Below are positions 44,261 to 52,836 of a DNA stretch of 64,000 nucleotides, one piece after another. The DNA is taken from the NCBI RefSeq assembly GCF_900108855.1, contig NZ_FNXY01000008.1, forward strand, positions 377,620-441,619, written 5' to 3'. The stretch comes from Dyadobacter koreensis. GTDB lineage: Bacteria; Bacteroidota; Bacteroidia; Cytophagales; Spirosomataceae. A program made the position numbers and the translations under genes. Each line of letters opens with the position of its first letter. The stretch's first letter is position 1. Below the pieces are notes generated by a model. That model made no database searches, had not been told where the DNA came from, and worked only from the letters and a program-made list of their open reading frames with translations.

Positions 44261-46171
44261 ATGAAGAAAATTTTGTATGCAGCTGGTTTGGTGCTGATCT
44301 CATTCGGGGCCCGGGCTCAGAATTTACTAACAGCCGAGCAGCTTTGGAAACTTGGCCGTGTTTCGGGTATAGGGTTATCGAAAGACAAAAAGAACGTTAT
44401 CTATTCTGTCAGCACGCCGAATGTCGAAGAAAACAAAAGTACCAGAAAATTGTACAGTATTCCGGTTACGGGCGGTGCGGCAACTGAAATTACAAGTACG
44501 GAAAATATAATAGCGAACGATAAAATTTCATCAGACGGAAAATATATCCTTAGCAGTGATGCAGTCAAAATAAAAGATATAATCGGATCAGATAAGTATC
44601 CTGATCTCAAAAAATCCAATGCATATGTTTTTACCTCGCTAAACTACCGACATTGGGATACCTGGGAAGACGGCAAGTTTGACCATGTGTTCGTCTCGCC
44701 GCTTGTCAATGGAAAGGCAGGTGAAGGAAAAGATATTATGGCTGGGGAGGCATTTGACTGCCCGCAAAAGCCATTTGGCGGAGACGAAGATTTTATCTGG
44801 AATCCAGACAGTAAACATGTTTTGTATGTTACAAAAAAGAAGTTCGGAACTGATTATGCTGTGAGTACCAACACCGACCTTTTTGAATACGATATTGAAA
44901 AAGGCACGACAAAAAACCTGACAGAAGATAACAAAGGTTACGATGTGGCGCCTGCGTATAATACAAAAGGCCAGCTTGCATGGTTGCAGATGAAGAGAGA
45001 CGGCTACGAATCGGATAAGCAGGATATCGTTGTTTCAAATGGAAATTTTAAGATCAATCTGACAGGGCAACGTGACGATATCCATGTGGATGGATTCAAG
45101 TGGGGAGAAGATGACCGCACGATTTTTTTCTGGGCGCCGATCGACGGAACGGTTCAGTTATTCAAGGTGAATTATCCCGGACTGACTAAAATCGCCGTAA
45201 ACATTGTCCAGATAACAAAAGGAGATTTTGATATTACCGGCGTCGTTGGACAAGTTGGGAACACACTTGTTGTTTCAAGAAATGATATGAACAACGCGGC
45301 AGAATTGTTCACCGTTGACATCAACGATGGCACAATGAAGCCGTTGACCCATGTCAACGACCAGGTGAATAATTCACTGGCAAAGTGTAAAACCGAGCGC
45401 AAATTAGTGACTACAACGGATAACAAAAAAATGCTCGTTTGGGTGATATACCCACCGAATTTCGATCCTGCCAAAAAGTATCCGACATTACTTTATTGCC
45501 AGGGTGGCCCGCAGGCAGCGTTGACGCAGTTTTATTCTTATCGTTGGAATTTTCAGTTGATGGCTTCTCAGGGATATATTGTCGTGGCGCCGAACCGTCG
45601 CGGTATGCCTGGACATGGCACGCAATGGAACGAGCAGGTGAGCAAAGATTGGGGCGGGCAGGTAATCAGGGATTATCTCAGTGCGATTGATGCGGTTTCA
45701 AAGGAACCTTATGTTGATAAAAATAAGTTGGGTTGTGTTGGAGCGAGTTTTGGAGGATTTTCTGTATTCGCTCTTGAAGGTGAACATGAGGGAAGATTTA
45801 AAACTTTCATTTCACACGACGGTATTTTCGACTTCCGAAGCATGTATGGGACCACCGACGAAGTATTTTTTGAAAACTGGGAAAAAGGCGGTCCATACTG
45901 GGATAAAAAGAATGCCGTTGCACAACGATCTTTCAGCCAGTCTCCAAGCAATTTTGTGGATAAATGGAATACGCCAATTTTTATTATTCAAGGAGGAAAA
46001 GATTATCGTGTCCCAATTGAACAAGGTCTGCAGGCATTTCAGGCTGCACAGTTGAAAGGTATTAAAAGCAAGTTGCTTTATCTCCCGGATGAAAACCATT
46101 GGGTGTTGAGCGCGCAGAATGCCATAGTTTGGCAGCACGAATTTTTTAGCTGGCTGAAAGAAACGTTGTGA
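44261..46171 (+). CDS. S9 family prolyl oligopeptidase-like peptidase (DPP/acylaminoacyl type), secreted
   Basis: About 636 residues from the ATG giving MKKILYAAGLVLISFGARAQ, a clean signal peptide. A competing ATG at 44222 has a rare good Shine-Dalgarno (GGAGG) but pushes the leader inward. The N-terminal beta-propeller with WD-like TolB repeats covers about 30-385. The C-terminal alpha/beta hydrolase has PNRRGMPGHGTQWNEQ and a triad of Ser496 (GASFGGF), Asp581 (GGKDYRVP) and His613 (DENHWV). It is likely periplasmic and cuts short peptides. A tandem repeat lies upstream. Confidence 0.9.
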   Translation: MKKILYAAGLVLISFGARAQNLLTAEQLWKLGRVSGIGLSKDKKNVIYSVSTPNVEENKSTRKLYSIPVTGGAATEITSTENIIANDKISSDGKYILSSDAVKIKDIIGSDKYPDLKKSNAYVFTSLNYRHWDTWEDGKFDHVFVSPLVNGKAGEGKDIMAGEAFDCPQKPFGGDEDFIWNPDSKHVLYVTKKKFGTDYAVSTNTDLFEYDIEKGTTKNLTEDNKGYDVAPAYNTKGQLAWLQMKRDGYESDKQDIVVSNGNFKINLTGQRDDIHVDGFKWGEDDRTIFFWAPIDGTVQLFKVNYPGLTKIAVNIVQITKGDFDITGVVGQVGNTLVVSRNDMNNAAELFTVDINDGTMKPLTHVNDQVNNSLAKCKTERKLVTTTDNKKMLVWVIYPPNFDPAKKYPTLLYCQGGPQAALTQFYSYRWNFQLMASQGYIVVAPNRRGMPGHGTQWNEQVSKDWGGQVIRDYLSAIDAVSKEPYVDKNKLGCVGASFGGFSVFALEGEHEGRFKTFISHDGIFDFRSMYGTTDEVFFENWEKGGPYWDKKNAVAQRSFSQSPSNFVDKWNTPIFIIQGGKDYRVPIEQGLQAFQAAQLKGIKSKLLYLPDENHWVLSAQNAIVWQHEFFSWLKETL

Positions 46172-46281
46172 TAAACAGCTCAACCCAAAACTAAGTTATC
46201 ATTAAGTTCAGTATTTGAGGGTGCCTTTATGCTCAATTTCCAAAAGAATAACCAGCACCGCAGGGTTTGGAAGTAGCTATG

Positions 46282-46317
46282 ATCCGGACATTATTTGTCT
46301 GTGAATAATGTCCGGAT
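46282..46317. terminator. Bidirectional hairpin between the S9 peptidase and the esterase gene
   Basis: A perfect 14-bp stem (ATCCGGACATTATT/AATAATGTCCGGAT) with an 8-base loop lies between convergent genes. It has no proper T tract on either side, so termination is inferred from place and stability. Confidence 0.6.
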
Positions 46318-46333
46318 ATACGTCTGGCCCAAC

Positions 46334-47209
46334 TTATCGACGGAAACTTTGTCCGGTAAATTTCAAAACTTCCGGTAACGCCGTACGCCAGTAAGTCCAG
46401 GTATGCGCGCCGTCTCTCACACGAAACTCATGTGGAATCCCTTTTTTCATAAGTTCCGTATGCAGAACCATATTTCCTGTGACCAAAGCGTCATCGTCGC
46501 CGCAATCGATATAATAACGAACTGTTTTTAGTTTTTCAGAACTGATGGTTTCTACAAGTTTTAAAATTGAATTTTTATAATAAAAATCGGTAAGTCTTGC
46601 TTTGCCTTTAAGATTGGGACCGTAAATGGTTGCGTACCGATTTTCCCAACGCTCTTCAGGCATGGCCATCATTTCTTCATCGGTTCTGACAGCAGCGCTT
46701 AAAGCAGAAGCTGCCGCGAATAATTCCGGATGTTTTGCAGCATAAAGCAAGGTTCCAAAACCGCCCATCGAAAGGCCTGCAACGGCACGAAATTCCTTTT
46801 TTGCCCTTGTCCGATAGTTCGCATCAATATATGGAATAAATTCTTCGGTGAAAAAATCTTCATACCTGCCTTTATTGTCGAAAGTATTCATATACCAGGT
46901 CACCTCGGCGTCGGGCATTACGATAATCATTGGGGGAGCATCTCCGTTGTTGATTGTTTTGTCAGCGATTTCCTGAGCCTGTCCAAATTGAGTCCAACCA
47001 GTTTCGTCATCTGAATAACCGTGGAGAAGATATAAAACCGGATAACGTCGGTTGGTTTTGTCATAATCAGCAGGAAGATAAATACTGTATTTAATTTCTT
47101 TGCCCATCAGCTTGCTTTTGACTTTCAGACTTTCCTTGATAGTGCCTTGCTGGGCATACAACGGCAGAATAAGGAGAGATAAAATGGTTAGAAGAGCTAG
47201 TTTTTTCAT
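46334..47209 (-). CDS. Secreted esterase D / feruloyl-esterase-like alpha/beta hydrolase
   Basis: A 291-residue enzyme with a signal peptide (MKKLALLTILSLLILPLYAQ). The esterase-D fold shows YPVLYLLHGYSDDETGW near 56, the nucleophile Ser147 in GLSMGGFG, an Asp in CGDDDALV, and catalytic His269 in DGAHTW. Related secreted enzymes cleave acyl or feruloyl esters on glycans. S-formylglutathione hydrolase is a cytoplasmic relative and unlikely given the leader. It is convergent with the S9 peptidase; no sugar enzyme is adjacent. Confidence 0.86.
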   Translation of the reverse strand: MKKLALLTILSLLILPLYAQQGTIKESLKVKSKLMGKEIKYSIYLPADYDKTNRRYPVLYLLHGYSDDETGWTQFGQAQEIADKTINNGDAPPMIIVMPDAEVTWYMNTFDNKGRYEDFFTEEFIPYIDANYRTRAKKEFRAVAGLSMGGFGTLLYAAKHPELFAAASALSAAVRTDEEMMAMPEERWENRYATIYGPNLKGKARLTDFYYKNSILKLVETISSEKLKTVRYYIDCGDDDALVTGNMVLHTELMKKGIPHEFRVRDGAHTWTYWRTALPEVLKFTGQSFRR

Positions 47210-47456
47210 TTCAATTTGTAAAAATTTATAATAAGATTTTGGGCTACCTGCTTTAAGAAAGTTATTTTAAAAGTAAAGCTACTATTCGGGAGCTTCAGGG
47301 AAGGCTTTTTCCATCCGGTGAAGGAATGAATTTAAAAATATTCGCCCTTTTTATTTTGACTTGGTTATCTTTAAAACTTGCCGTATGAAGTGCACTACCG
47401 GGCTATAACTTCTCGCTTTTATTTTATAATAAATCTGTTTTTAATATTTATTTTTA

Positions 47457-48473
47457 ATGACAATAGATCTTCGAAGTGATACCGTCACCCGCCCGACGAA
47501 AGAAATGCAGGAAGCCATGTGGGCCGCGCCTGTTGGTGATGATGTGATGGGCGACGATCCGACGGTAAATGCGTTGCAGGAAAAAGCAGCAGCTTTATTT
47601 GGTATGGAAGCAGCTTTGTTTTGTCCTTCGGGAACGATGACAAACCAACTCGCCATTCGTGTCCATACGCAGCCGGGAAGTGATGTGATCTGCGATAAGA
47701 ACTCGCATATTTATCTTTACGAAGGCGGTGGGATTATGTTGAACTCTTTTTCGTCTGTAAAACTGCTGGATGGTGATCGGGGGCGGATTAATGCTTCGCA
47801 GGTTGCCGATGCAGTAAGTCCTGAAGGGGATATCCATGCGACCGTCAGCCGGATGGTTTCTCTGGAAAATACGATGAATAAGGGAGGGGGAAGTTATTAT
47901 GATTTCAATGAGATCCGTAAAATAAGCACAGTTTGTGATCAAAATAAACTGGCTTTTCATCTCGATGGAGCCCGCCTTTTTAACGCATTAGTTGAAACTG
48001 GCGAATCAGCGAAACAATACGGTGAAGTTTTTGATAGTATAAGCATTTGTTTATCAAAAGGTTTAGGTTGTCCGGTGGGATCTCTCTTGCTGGGTACACA
48101 GGAACTAATTACGAAGGCAAGACGCTTCCGAAAAGTGATGGGCGGTGGTTGGCGACAAGCTGGTTTTCTGGCGGCCGCTGGTATTTACGCCTTAGATAAT
48201 CATATTCAAAGGCTCAAAGAAGATCATAACCGGGCGAGGACGATCGGTGAAATTTTTCTGCAAAAATCCGAGGTGGAAGAAATTTATCCGGTTGATACCA
48301 ACATTGTTATTATTCGTATTGCTCATGAAATCTCGGCTCAGGATTACGTCCGGAAGTTGAGTGAATCTGGAATTCTGGCAGTGACATTTGGCAAAAATCT
48401 GGTTCGCTTCGTGACGCACCATGATTTTAATGATGATCATCTGGAAGAACTGAGAAAGAAATTGTTAAAATAA
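47457..48473 (+). CDS. Low-specificity threonine aldolase
   Basis: A 338-residue PLP enzyme splitting threonine or allo-threonine to glycine and acetaldehyde. It has the fold-type I pattern: N-terminal IDLRSDTVTRPTKEMQ, DDVMGDDPTVNALQE, CPSGTMTNQLAI, the PLP-contact HLDGARLFNALV near 168, and the Schiff-base lysine K201 in CLSKGLGCPVGS. The length is standard. It is monocistronic. It could be named ltaE by function, but stereospecificity cannot be read. Confidence 0.93.
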   Translation: MTIDLRSDTVTRPTKEMQEAMWAAPVGDDVMGDDPTVNALQEKAAALFGMEAALFCPSGTMTNQLAIRVHTQPGSDVICDKNSHIYLYEGGGIMLNSFSSVKLLDGDRGRINASQVADAVSPEGDIHATVSRMVSLENTMNKGGGSYYDFNEIRKISTVCDQNKLAFHLDGARLFNALVETGESAKQYGEVFDSISICLSKGLGCPVGSLLLGTQELITKARRFRKVMGGGWRQAGFLAAAGIYALDNHIQRLKEDHNRARTIGEIFLQKSEVEEIYPVDTNIVIIRIAHEISAQDYVRKLSESGILAVTFGKNLVRFVTHHDFNDDHLEELRKKLLK

Positions 48474-48479
48474 ATTGCC

Positions 48480-48523
48480 GCTGAAATAGTGTCGTTGCAG
48501 CCATGTGCGAATACTATTTTAGC
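48480..48523 (+). terminator. Possible hairpin after the threonine aldolase gene
   Basis: GCTGAAATAGT pairs with ACTATTTTAGC (one G-T pair) across a 22-base loop. It is weak, with no T tract directly after. Confidence 0.3.
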
Positions 48524-48695
48524 AGTACTTTCTCAAATCTGTATCCAAAGCAAACGCCAAAACTGTACGCAATGGCGTCGATCCAAGCAGCGAGTTATAA
48601 TTGCTGATTTTTCGGTTTAACTAAAATTTTTTCTAAAAAAGTGTCCTTTCGCATATTCCTGCGTCAATAGAGCATCACATCAAACAACACAAGTT

Positions 48696-49286
48696 ATGAG
48701 GAATTACATGTTAACCATTGCAGCTGCTTTATGCATGCTATTTTTAACGCAAATTTCATTCGCACAGGACATGTCTGTCGAAGGTTTGCTGGATAAGGCG
48801 GTGTTATTATCTGACAAAGGAGATAATGCAGCTGCTGCGGAAGCTTTGACGCAAGGAAGCGCTGCATTGGAAAGTGAAGCAAAGGGTTCGGACGGAACGC
48901 TGAAAGATAAGTTATTAGGCAAGGCCGGTGATCTCAAATCGCTGATTCCGCTCGCTTCGGGAGGAAAACTCCAATCGGGAGTTTTAGGAAAAGCCGTCAG
49001 TGCCGTAAAAATGTTGATTGGTGCAAACAGAATCAGTAGTCTGCTGGGGAAAGGTGAGTCGGGGTTGCTTGGAAATGCTTCAAGTCTGACAAGCAATCTT
49101 GGCCTGATCAAAGCAGGATCGTCAATTCTTGGGTCTGATTCCCAAAGCAAATTGGGCGGATTGATTGGCGAAGCGACAAAATCGGTTGGGGGACGGGATA
49201 AAAAAGGCGTTGCCGGAAAGCTTGCTGCAACGGCTTCCAGCAAATCTTTGGGCAGTATTGTCAGCCTTGTTGGCTCTGCAATCTAA
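48696..49286 (+). CDS. Secreted Leu/Gly/Ser-rich protein, unknown
   Basis: A 196-residue protein with a clear signal peptide (hydrophobic to about residue 21, cleavage near ISFAQD). The mature part is rich in Gly, Ser, Leu, Ala and Lys, with no cysteine. It reads as a series of short amphipathic segments (LLGKAGDLKSLIPLASGGKL, LGKAVSAVKML, SSLLGKGESGLLGNASSLT). The spacing resembles imperfect repeats of a SLLGKG-like unit. I recognise no family. It is monocistronic, with a strong terminator. It could be an exported structural or surface-active protein; no function can be assigned. Confidence 0.65.
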   Translation: MRNYMLTIAAALCMLFLTQISFAQDMSVEGLLDKAVLLSDKGDNAAAAEALTQGSAALESEAKGSDGTLKDKLLGKAGDLKSLIPLASGGKLQSGVLGKAVSAVKMLIGANRISSLLGKGESGLLGNASSLTSNLGLIKAGSSILGSDSQSKLGGLIGEATKSVGGRDKKGVAGKLAATASSKSLGSIVSLVGSAI

Positions 49287-49300
49287 AGGAAATTAAGCTA

Positions 49301-49349
49301 ACATAAAAGCCAGAAGCCACCTCTCAAAAGTGGCTTCTGGCTTTTATGT
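49301..49349. terminator. Bidirectional terminator between the secreted protein gene and the DUF421 gene
   Basis: A perfect 20-bp stem (ACATAAAAGCCAGAAGCCAC and its complement) with a 9-base loop. It overlaps the stop region of the DUF421 gene. Confidence 0.9.
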
Positions 49350-50036
49350 TTTTCGGATCGTTTTAATTGATGGCACCCATTCTTCTTTTCCACAAGTATA
49401 ACATACCGCAATACCTGGTTTTTGTTCTGTCGTGTTTCCACAAAATGAACAGGAATGTAAACCAGTGTGCTTGATTGTCTTGCTTTTAAGATTAAACTGT
49501 TCTGGCAGGATTGGGAGACCAGGTTTTACATCGTCATCTTCATAGTAAAATATGCTGACTTCACCTGAAGATTCCAGATATGCGTTTCTGACCTGGCCAA
49601 GATGTTCGACACTTTTTAGCCTCAGCTCAGAAAAGAACTCGTCCTGCGCCAGACTCTCTTTCTTAAATTGAGTGATAGAAAACTTTCCCTCGTGGATCAA
49701 ACAGACCGTTTCTCCCTCAATAAAGGTTTCGAATTTTTTGTATTTCGCAGTCAGCCAGGTAACCAGTCGATACAGTAAAATGATTGTAATGAAAACCGTT
49801 ATAGCAGGAAAAAGACCAACATCCTCATAAAACATCGGGTCACCAGCAGCTGAACCCAGTGAAATGATGATGACGGTTTCAAAAATAGACAATTGTTTAA
49901 CGCCTCGTTTACCAGCAATTCTTAGTACGAGCAGTAAAATGATGAACATGACTGTCGACCGGAATATTACTTCGAACAGAAATAGTCCTGGTAATTCATT
50001 CAAGAGCATGCGCTCCCATTCAAATATTTCTTTCAT
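49344..50036 (-). CDS. DUF421 (YetF-like) membrane protein with a C-terminal zinc ribbon
   Basis: 230 residues. Three membrane helices lie at about 15-95 (FLFEVIFRSTVMFIILLLVL, then VIIISLGSAAGD and FPAITVFITIILLYRLV). The cytoplasmic DUF421 domain follows (EGETVCLIHEGKF, then SLAQDEFFSELR and LGQVRNAYLESSGEVSIFY). After it is an extra zinc-ribbon-like segment: CSFC and CYTC separated by 13 residues. The canonical YetF family ends before this. The gene downstream of the lipoprotein gene is on the same strand (34-base gap). The role of DUF421 proteins is not established. Confidence 0.85.
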   Translation of the reverse strand: MKEIFEWERMLLNELPGLFLFEVIFRSTVMFIILLLVLRIAGKRGVKQLSIFETVIIISLGSAAGDPMFYEDVGLFPAITVFITIILLYRLVTWLTAKYKKFETFIEGETVCLIHEGKFSITQFKKESLAQDEFFSELRLKSVEHLGQVRNAYLESSGEVSIFYYEDDDVKPGLPILPEQFNLKSKTIKHTGLHSCSFCGNTTEQKPGIAVCYTCGKEEWVPSIKTIRKT

Positions 50037-50070
50037 GTATTTTCCCTGAAACAGTTTCTAATTTTAATAT

Positions 50071-50829
50071 TTATTGTCTCAAATCAAAAGCCAGGCCTTT
50101 GACTGCCCGCTCTCCTTTGATATCTTTTACCGGCGCCTCTATATGGTAAATTCCAAGGGTTTTCTTAGACTTATCAATCTTAAAAGCATACATGACCGTC
50201 TCCGTTTTTTCATTACTAAATGTGATGCTTGTAGAGATCGGATAAATTTCACCTACGCAGTCGCCGCTGTAACAAAGTGAATAATTAGTAAATTTTTCCA
50301 GACCTGTTACTGTACCATCTGCGTTAAATACAACGCGTTGCGAAGTCTGCGTACCGTTTCTGTAAATTTTGTATTCACCTGCGATCATCTGCTCATTGAG
50401 AGCCGTGACAAAATTACTCTTTGATTCTTTAAACGCAGAGTTTTTGTTCGTTCCGTTCCAGGCACTGTCTATCAAAGTTATACTATTATCATTATTTAAA
50501 ATAAATGTCATATCCTGGTCTTGTAGCGCTTTAACCAATTGATATTTTTTGCCCGTCTTCTTGTAGGCAAGCTTCGCTTGTTCAAAGCCGTATAGAATAT
50601 CGACGCTGTCTGTTCCGTTGAAAGTTAACTGATAACAATAGACCGGGATAAGTCCCGGGATGGAATCTGCCACTTGCCTGAGAAAAGTTTCGTTGATGAA
50701 TTTGCCACTAAGTTTCGCAGCCTCTTTTTCTGAATTTTGATCGCACCCCGCGAGAAAAAGAGAAGAAGCCACCCAAAAGCCAAAAGTATATCTGATGGTT
50801 TCAAACGTTGAAATATATTTTTTTTTCAT
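50071..50829 (-). CDS. Predicted lipoprotein, unknown
   Basis: 252 residues. The N-terminus has a hydrophobic segment and lipobox FLAGC at about residue 29, preceded by an unusually long basic/polar stretch (MKKKYISTFETIRYTFGFW). The mature part is mostly beta-strand-like, with YCYQLTFNGTDSVDILYGFE and TSITFSNEKTETVMYAFKID, suggesting a lipocalin-like or calycin-like sheet. I do not recognise a named family. It is followed by DUF421 on the same strand after 34 bases, so the two may be co-transcribed. Confidence 0.65.
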   Translation of the reverse strand: MKKKYISTFETIRYTFGFWVASSLFLAGCDQNSEKEAAKLSGKFINETFLRQVADSIPGLIPVYCYQLTFNGTDSVDILYGFEQAKLAYKKTGKKYQLVKALQDQDMTFILNNDNSITLIDSAWNGTNKNSAFKESKSNFVTALNEQMIAGEYKIYRNGTQTSQRVVFNADGTVTGLEKFTNYSLCYSGDCVGEIYPISTSITFSNEKTETVMYAFKIDKSKKTLGIYHIEAPVKDIKGERAVKGLAFDLRQ

Positions 50830-51221
50830 AACCTATGGTTTAAATTATGCGGCTGTGTATAACTGCTGATTCCACTGAATCTTAAAGGTTTTTGAAAAAA
50901 AATGATTCTTTCTCAAAATTGATTAAGTACAGATTATACTGAATAAAAAAGGACATGGCCTGCTTTTCCATGGCAACATCCATGTTTTTATGATGAAGTG
51001 TAACTTTTAGAGAAAAAAAGTATGCCTTGCTGGAGTCGTGCTTTTTTGTGAATGAAATTTGACTCGAAAGTGTGTTTTTAATTTAGATATGTCTTAAATC
51101 CCTCGTCGTCAGGTGTAGGGGAAAGAAGTTTTGAATATTGGTTTTTTGGGAAAGAAAAAGCATTGTGAGGTACTAAAACCTCATTGCGGCACTTTAAGTA
51201 TAACCTCCTTGGTAATGGAAA
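50830..51221. other. Intergenic region without a gene
   Basis: 392 AT-rich bases. Apart from the terminator of the TetR gene near 51160-51187, I see no open frame, RNA gene or clear repeat. It should hold the promoter of the lipoprotein gene. Confidence 0.5.
51160..51187 (-). terminator. Probable terminator of the TetR gene
   Basis: On the minus strand a stem of GCA-TGAGGT with ACCTCA-TGC is followed by TTTTTCTTT. It lies 35 bases after the regulator's stop. Confidence 0.55.
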
Positions 51222-51782
51222 TTATTTAATGTATTTAAGTTTAAACAAATCGGCGACAGCCTGTTTCGCTTTCTCTACCGGCCATTGGTTTTTGAAAAGC
51301 TGGCTTTCGGTCATGGCGCTTTCAAATAAAAGATAAATTATATCGGTATGTTCGCCTTTTTCTTCTGGCAGTATTTCCCGGAAAAATTCTCTAAGCTGTG
51401 TCTTATGGTTTTGGATCGATGCCAATAATCTGGTCTCTTCTGATTGGATTTCCGAAAGCATATTAAGAAAACTACATCCGCGAAAGCTTTCCTTTTCATT
51501 TATAAAGTTAAGGAAATCAAAAGCTGCCAGTATTTTCTTTTTTGGCTTTTTCGATTCGTCGGTAAAAAGTTTTAGCTGGGCAAACCAGATTTCCTGACGG
51601 GCGTTTAAGTATTCAATGCCAAGTTCTTCCTTGGATTTGTAATGAAGATAAAGACTCGCCTTTGCAACTCCCGCATCGCTGATAATCTGATTGATGCCTG
51701 TTGCGTGATAACCCTGTTTATGAAATAGATGAAGTGCTGTTTCTAAAATTCGTTCTTTGGGTAAAATCGGATGATGTTTCAT
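51222..51782 (-). CDS. TetR/AcrR family transcriptional regulator
   Basis: A 186-residue repressor. The N-terminal helix-turn-helix is at about 9-55 (ILETALHLFHKQGYHATGIN, then ISDAGVAKASLYLHYKSKEE). The ligand domain has the C-terminal TetR_C features (FFREILPEEKGE, then ESAMTESQLF). A half-site palindrome AGAC-TT-GTCT lies 26 bases upstream and may be its own operator. It is monocistronic, with the TonB-receptor/DUF4249 pair upstream on the same strand. The regulated target is unknown. Confidence 0.9.
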   Translation of the reverse strand: MKHHPILPKERILETALHLFHKQGYHATGINQIISDAGVAKASLYLHYKSKEELGIEYLNARQEIWFAQLKLFTDESKKPKKKILAAFDFLNFINEKESFRGCSFLNMLSEIQSEETRLLASIQNHKTQLREFFREILPEEKGEHTDIIYLLFESAMTESQLFKNQWPVEKAKQAVADLFKLKYIK

Positions 51783-51807
51783 GGCAAAGCAAATTTGGTA
51801 AACGAAC

Positions 51808-51817
51808 AGACTTGTCT
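51808..51817 (-). promoter_or_regulatory. Candidate TetR operator (AGACTTGTCT)
   Basis: AGAC and GTCT half-sites with a 2-base centre lie upstream of the tetR start. Many TetR regulators bind TAGAC-type half-sites, and autoregulation is usual. It is a single short match, so weak on its own. Confidence 0.35.
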
Positions 51818-51886
51818 ATTTTATTTATAAATTAACACAATATATTCCTGAGTTTTTTAAAACTGCCAACAATCAGGCGAGATATT

Positions 51887-52834
51887 TTAAGGTCGGTATA
51901 TGACTTGTTTATTATTGTAAGCGGCAAAACATCCCAATCCGCCTTCCACATTGTTATAAACTAAAACGGGTTCTGCAAAAGGATTGTCATCGTCATTCTG
52001 TTCCAGCGTTTTGTGATAATCGTAATAAGATTTTTCGGTATTATTAACTTCAATGACCAAAGCAATTAACTTAGGTTTTTGCTGCGCATAATATCTGGTT
52101 CCATCACTTGCAATATACATTAGCGAAGAAGGTAAATATCCTCTTCCTAATGGAGAAGTAAAAGAGGTTCCGTCGAGATTTATGTCGTTTTGAAAATCGC
52201 TTCGTCCATTATCGTCGTCCCAGCGAAAACTGAAACGTGTTCTTACTCGTTTTTCAACGAAGTTTTCCGGGTTTTCTCCTTCGAGCACCGAAAACTCAAC
52301 ATCCATATTAGCTCTTACACGGTAATAATTCGTTTCTCCTGGGATATCCTGCCATCTCATCCTGACTGTTAATGCTGTATCCAGCCCGTTTCGCCGATTG
52401 ACATAGGCTGTGTCGATGACATACGAGTTAATCGTTACCTGATTGGTAGGTACGGTGCAACTAGCAGTTACGGAACGCTGCCCATCGGAAACAGACAACT
52501 TGTATGTTTCCGATGCTACAATCGTAAACTTCGTCCTTTCGATACTGTAAAGCTGGCTGGCGGAATCGAAGGGTATAACAACTTCCTTACCTCCGCCTGA
52601 AATCTTTACAATCGCATTTTTTACGACAGAATTTCCGGAACTGGATTCTCCAAAAAGCGGAATTGATTCGGTAACGACTACATTGATCCGCGCGGCCTGG
52701 GGGGAGATGAAGGACTGAACAACCAGCTTTGATGTCGCTCCGGGTAAATTATCCGGTGAAATTTCGGTTACAAGGGTATCGCAGGAGGAAAATCCGGCAA
52801 GCAGAAAAAGATATATGATGATTTGATTTTTCAT
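51887..52834 (-). CDS. DUF4249 lipoprotein, partner of the TonB receptor
   Basis: A 315-residue lipoprotein (lipobox AGFSSC, Cys18) of the DUF4249 family. The conserved N-terminal region is KLVVQSFISPQAARINVVV, with VYNNVEGGLGCFAAYNNK near the C-terminus. The protein reads as a beta-sandwich with several immunoglobulin-like strands. Members nearly always follow a TonB-dependent receptor in Bacteroidota, as here: the receptor gene ends two bases upstream. They are thought to sit on the receptor's outer face, much as SusD does, but the ligand class is unknown. Confidence 0.88.
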   Translation of the reverse strand: MKNQIIIYLFLLAGFSSCDTLVTEISPDNLPGATSKLVVQSFISPQAARINVVVTESIPLFGESSSGNSVVKNAIVKISGGGKEVVIPFDSASQLYSIERTKFTIVASETYKLSVSDGQRSVTASCTVPTNQVTINSYVIDTAYVNRRNGLDTALTVRMRWQDIPGETNYYRVRANMDVEFSVLEGENPENFVEKRVRTRFSFRWDDDNGRSDFQNDINLDGTSFTSPLGRGYLPSSLMYIASDGTRYYAQQKPKLIALVIEVNNTEKSYYDYHKTLEQNDDDNPFAEPVLVYNNVEGGLGCFAAYNNKQVIYRP

Positions 52835-52836
52835 AA

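Noticed and set aside
48704..49243. Long minus-strand frame opposite the secreted Leu/Gly/Ser-rich protein
   Set aside because: The plus strand has a signal peptide and a terminator; the reverse frame is Pro/Ser/Ala-rich mirror translation without leader or domain.
50951..51000. CATGG/CCATG-rich stretch as a possible hairpin
   Set aside because: The halves do not pair beyond six bases once aligned, and there is no T run.
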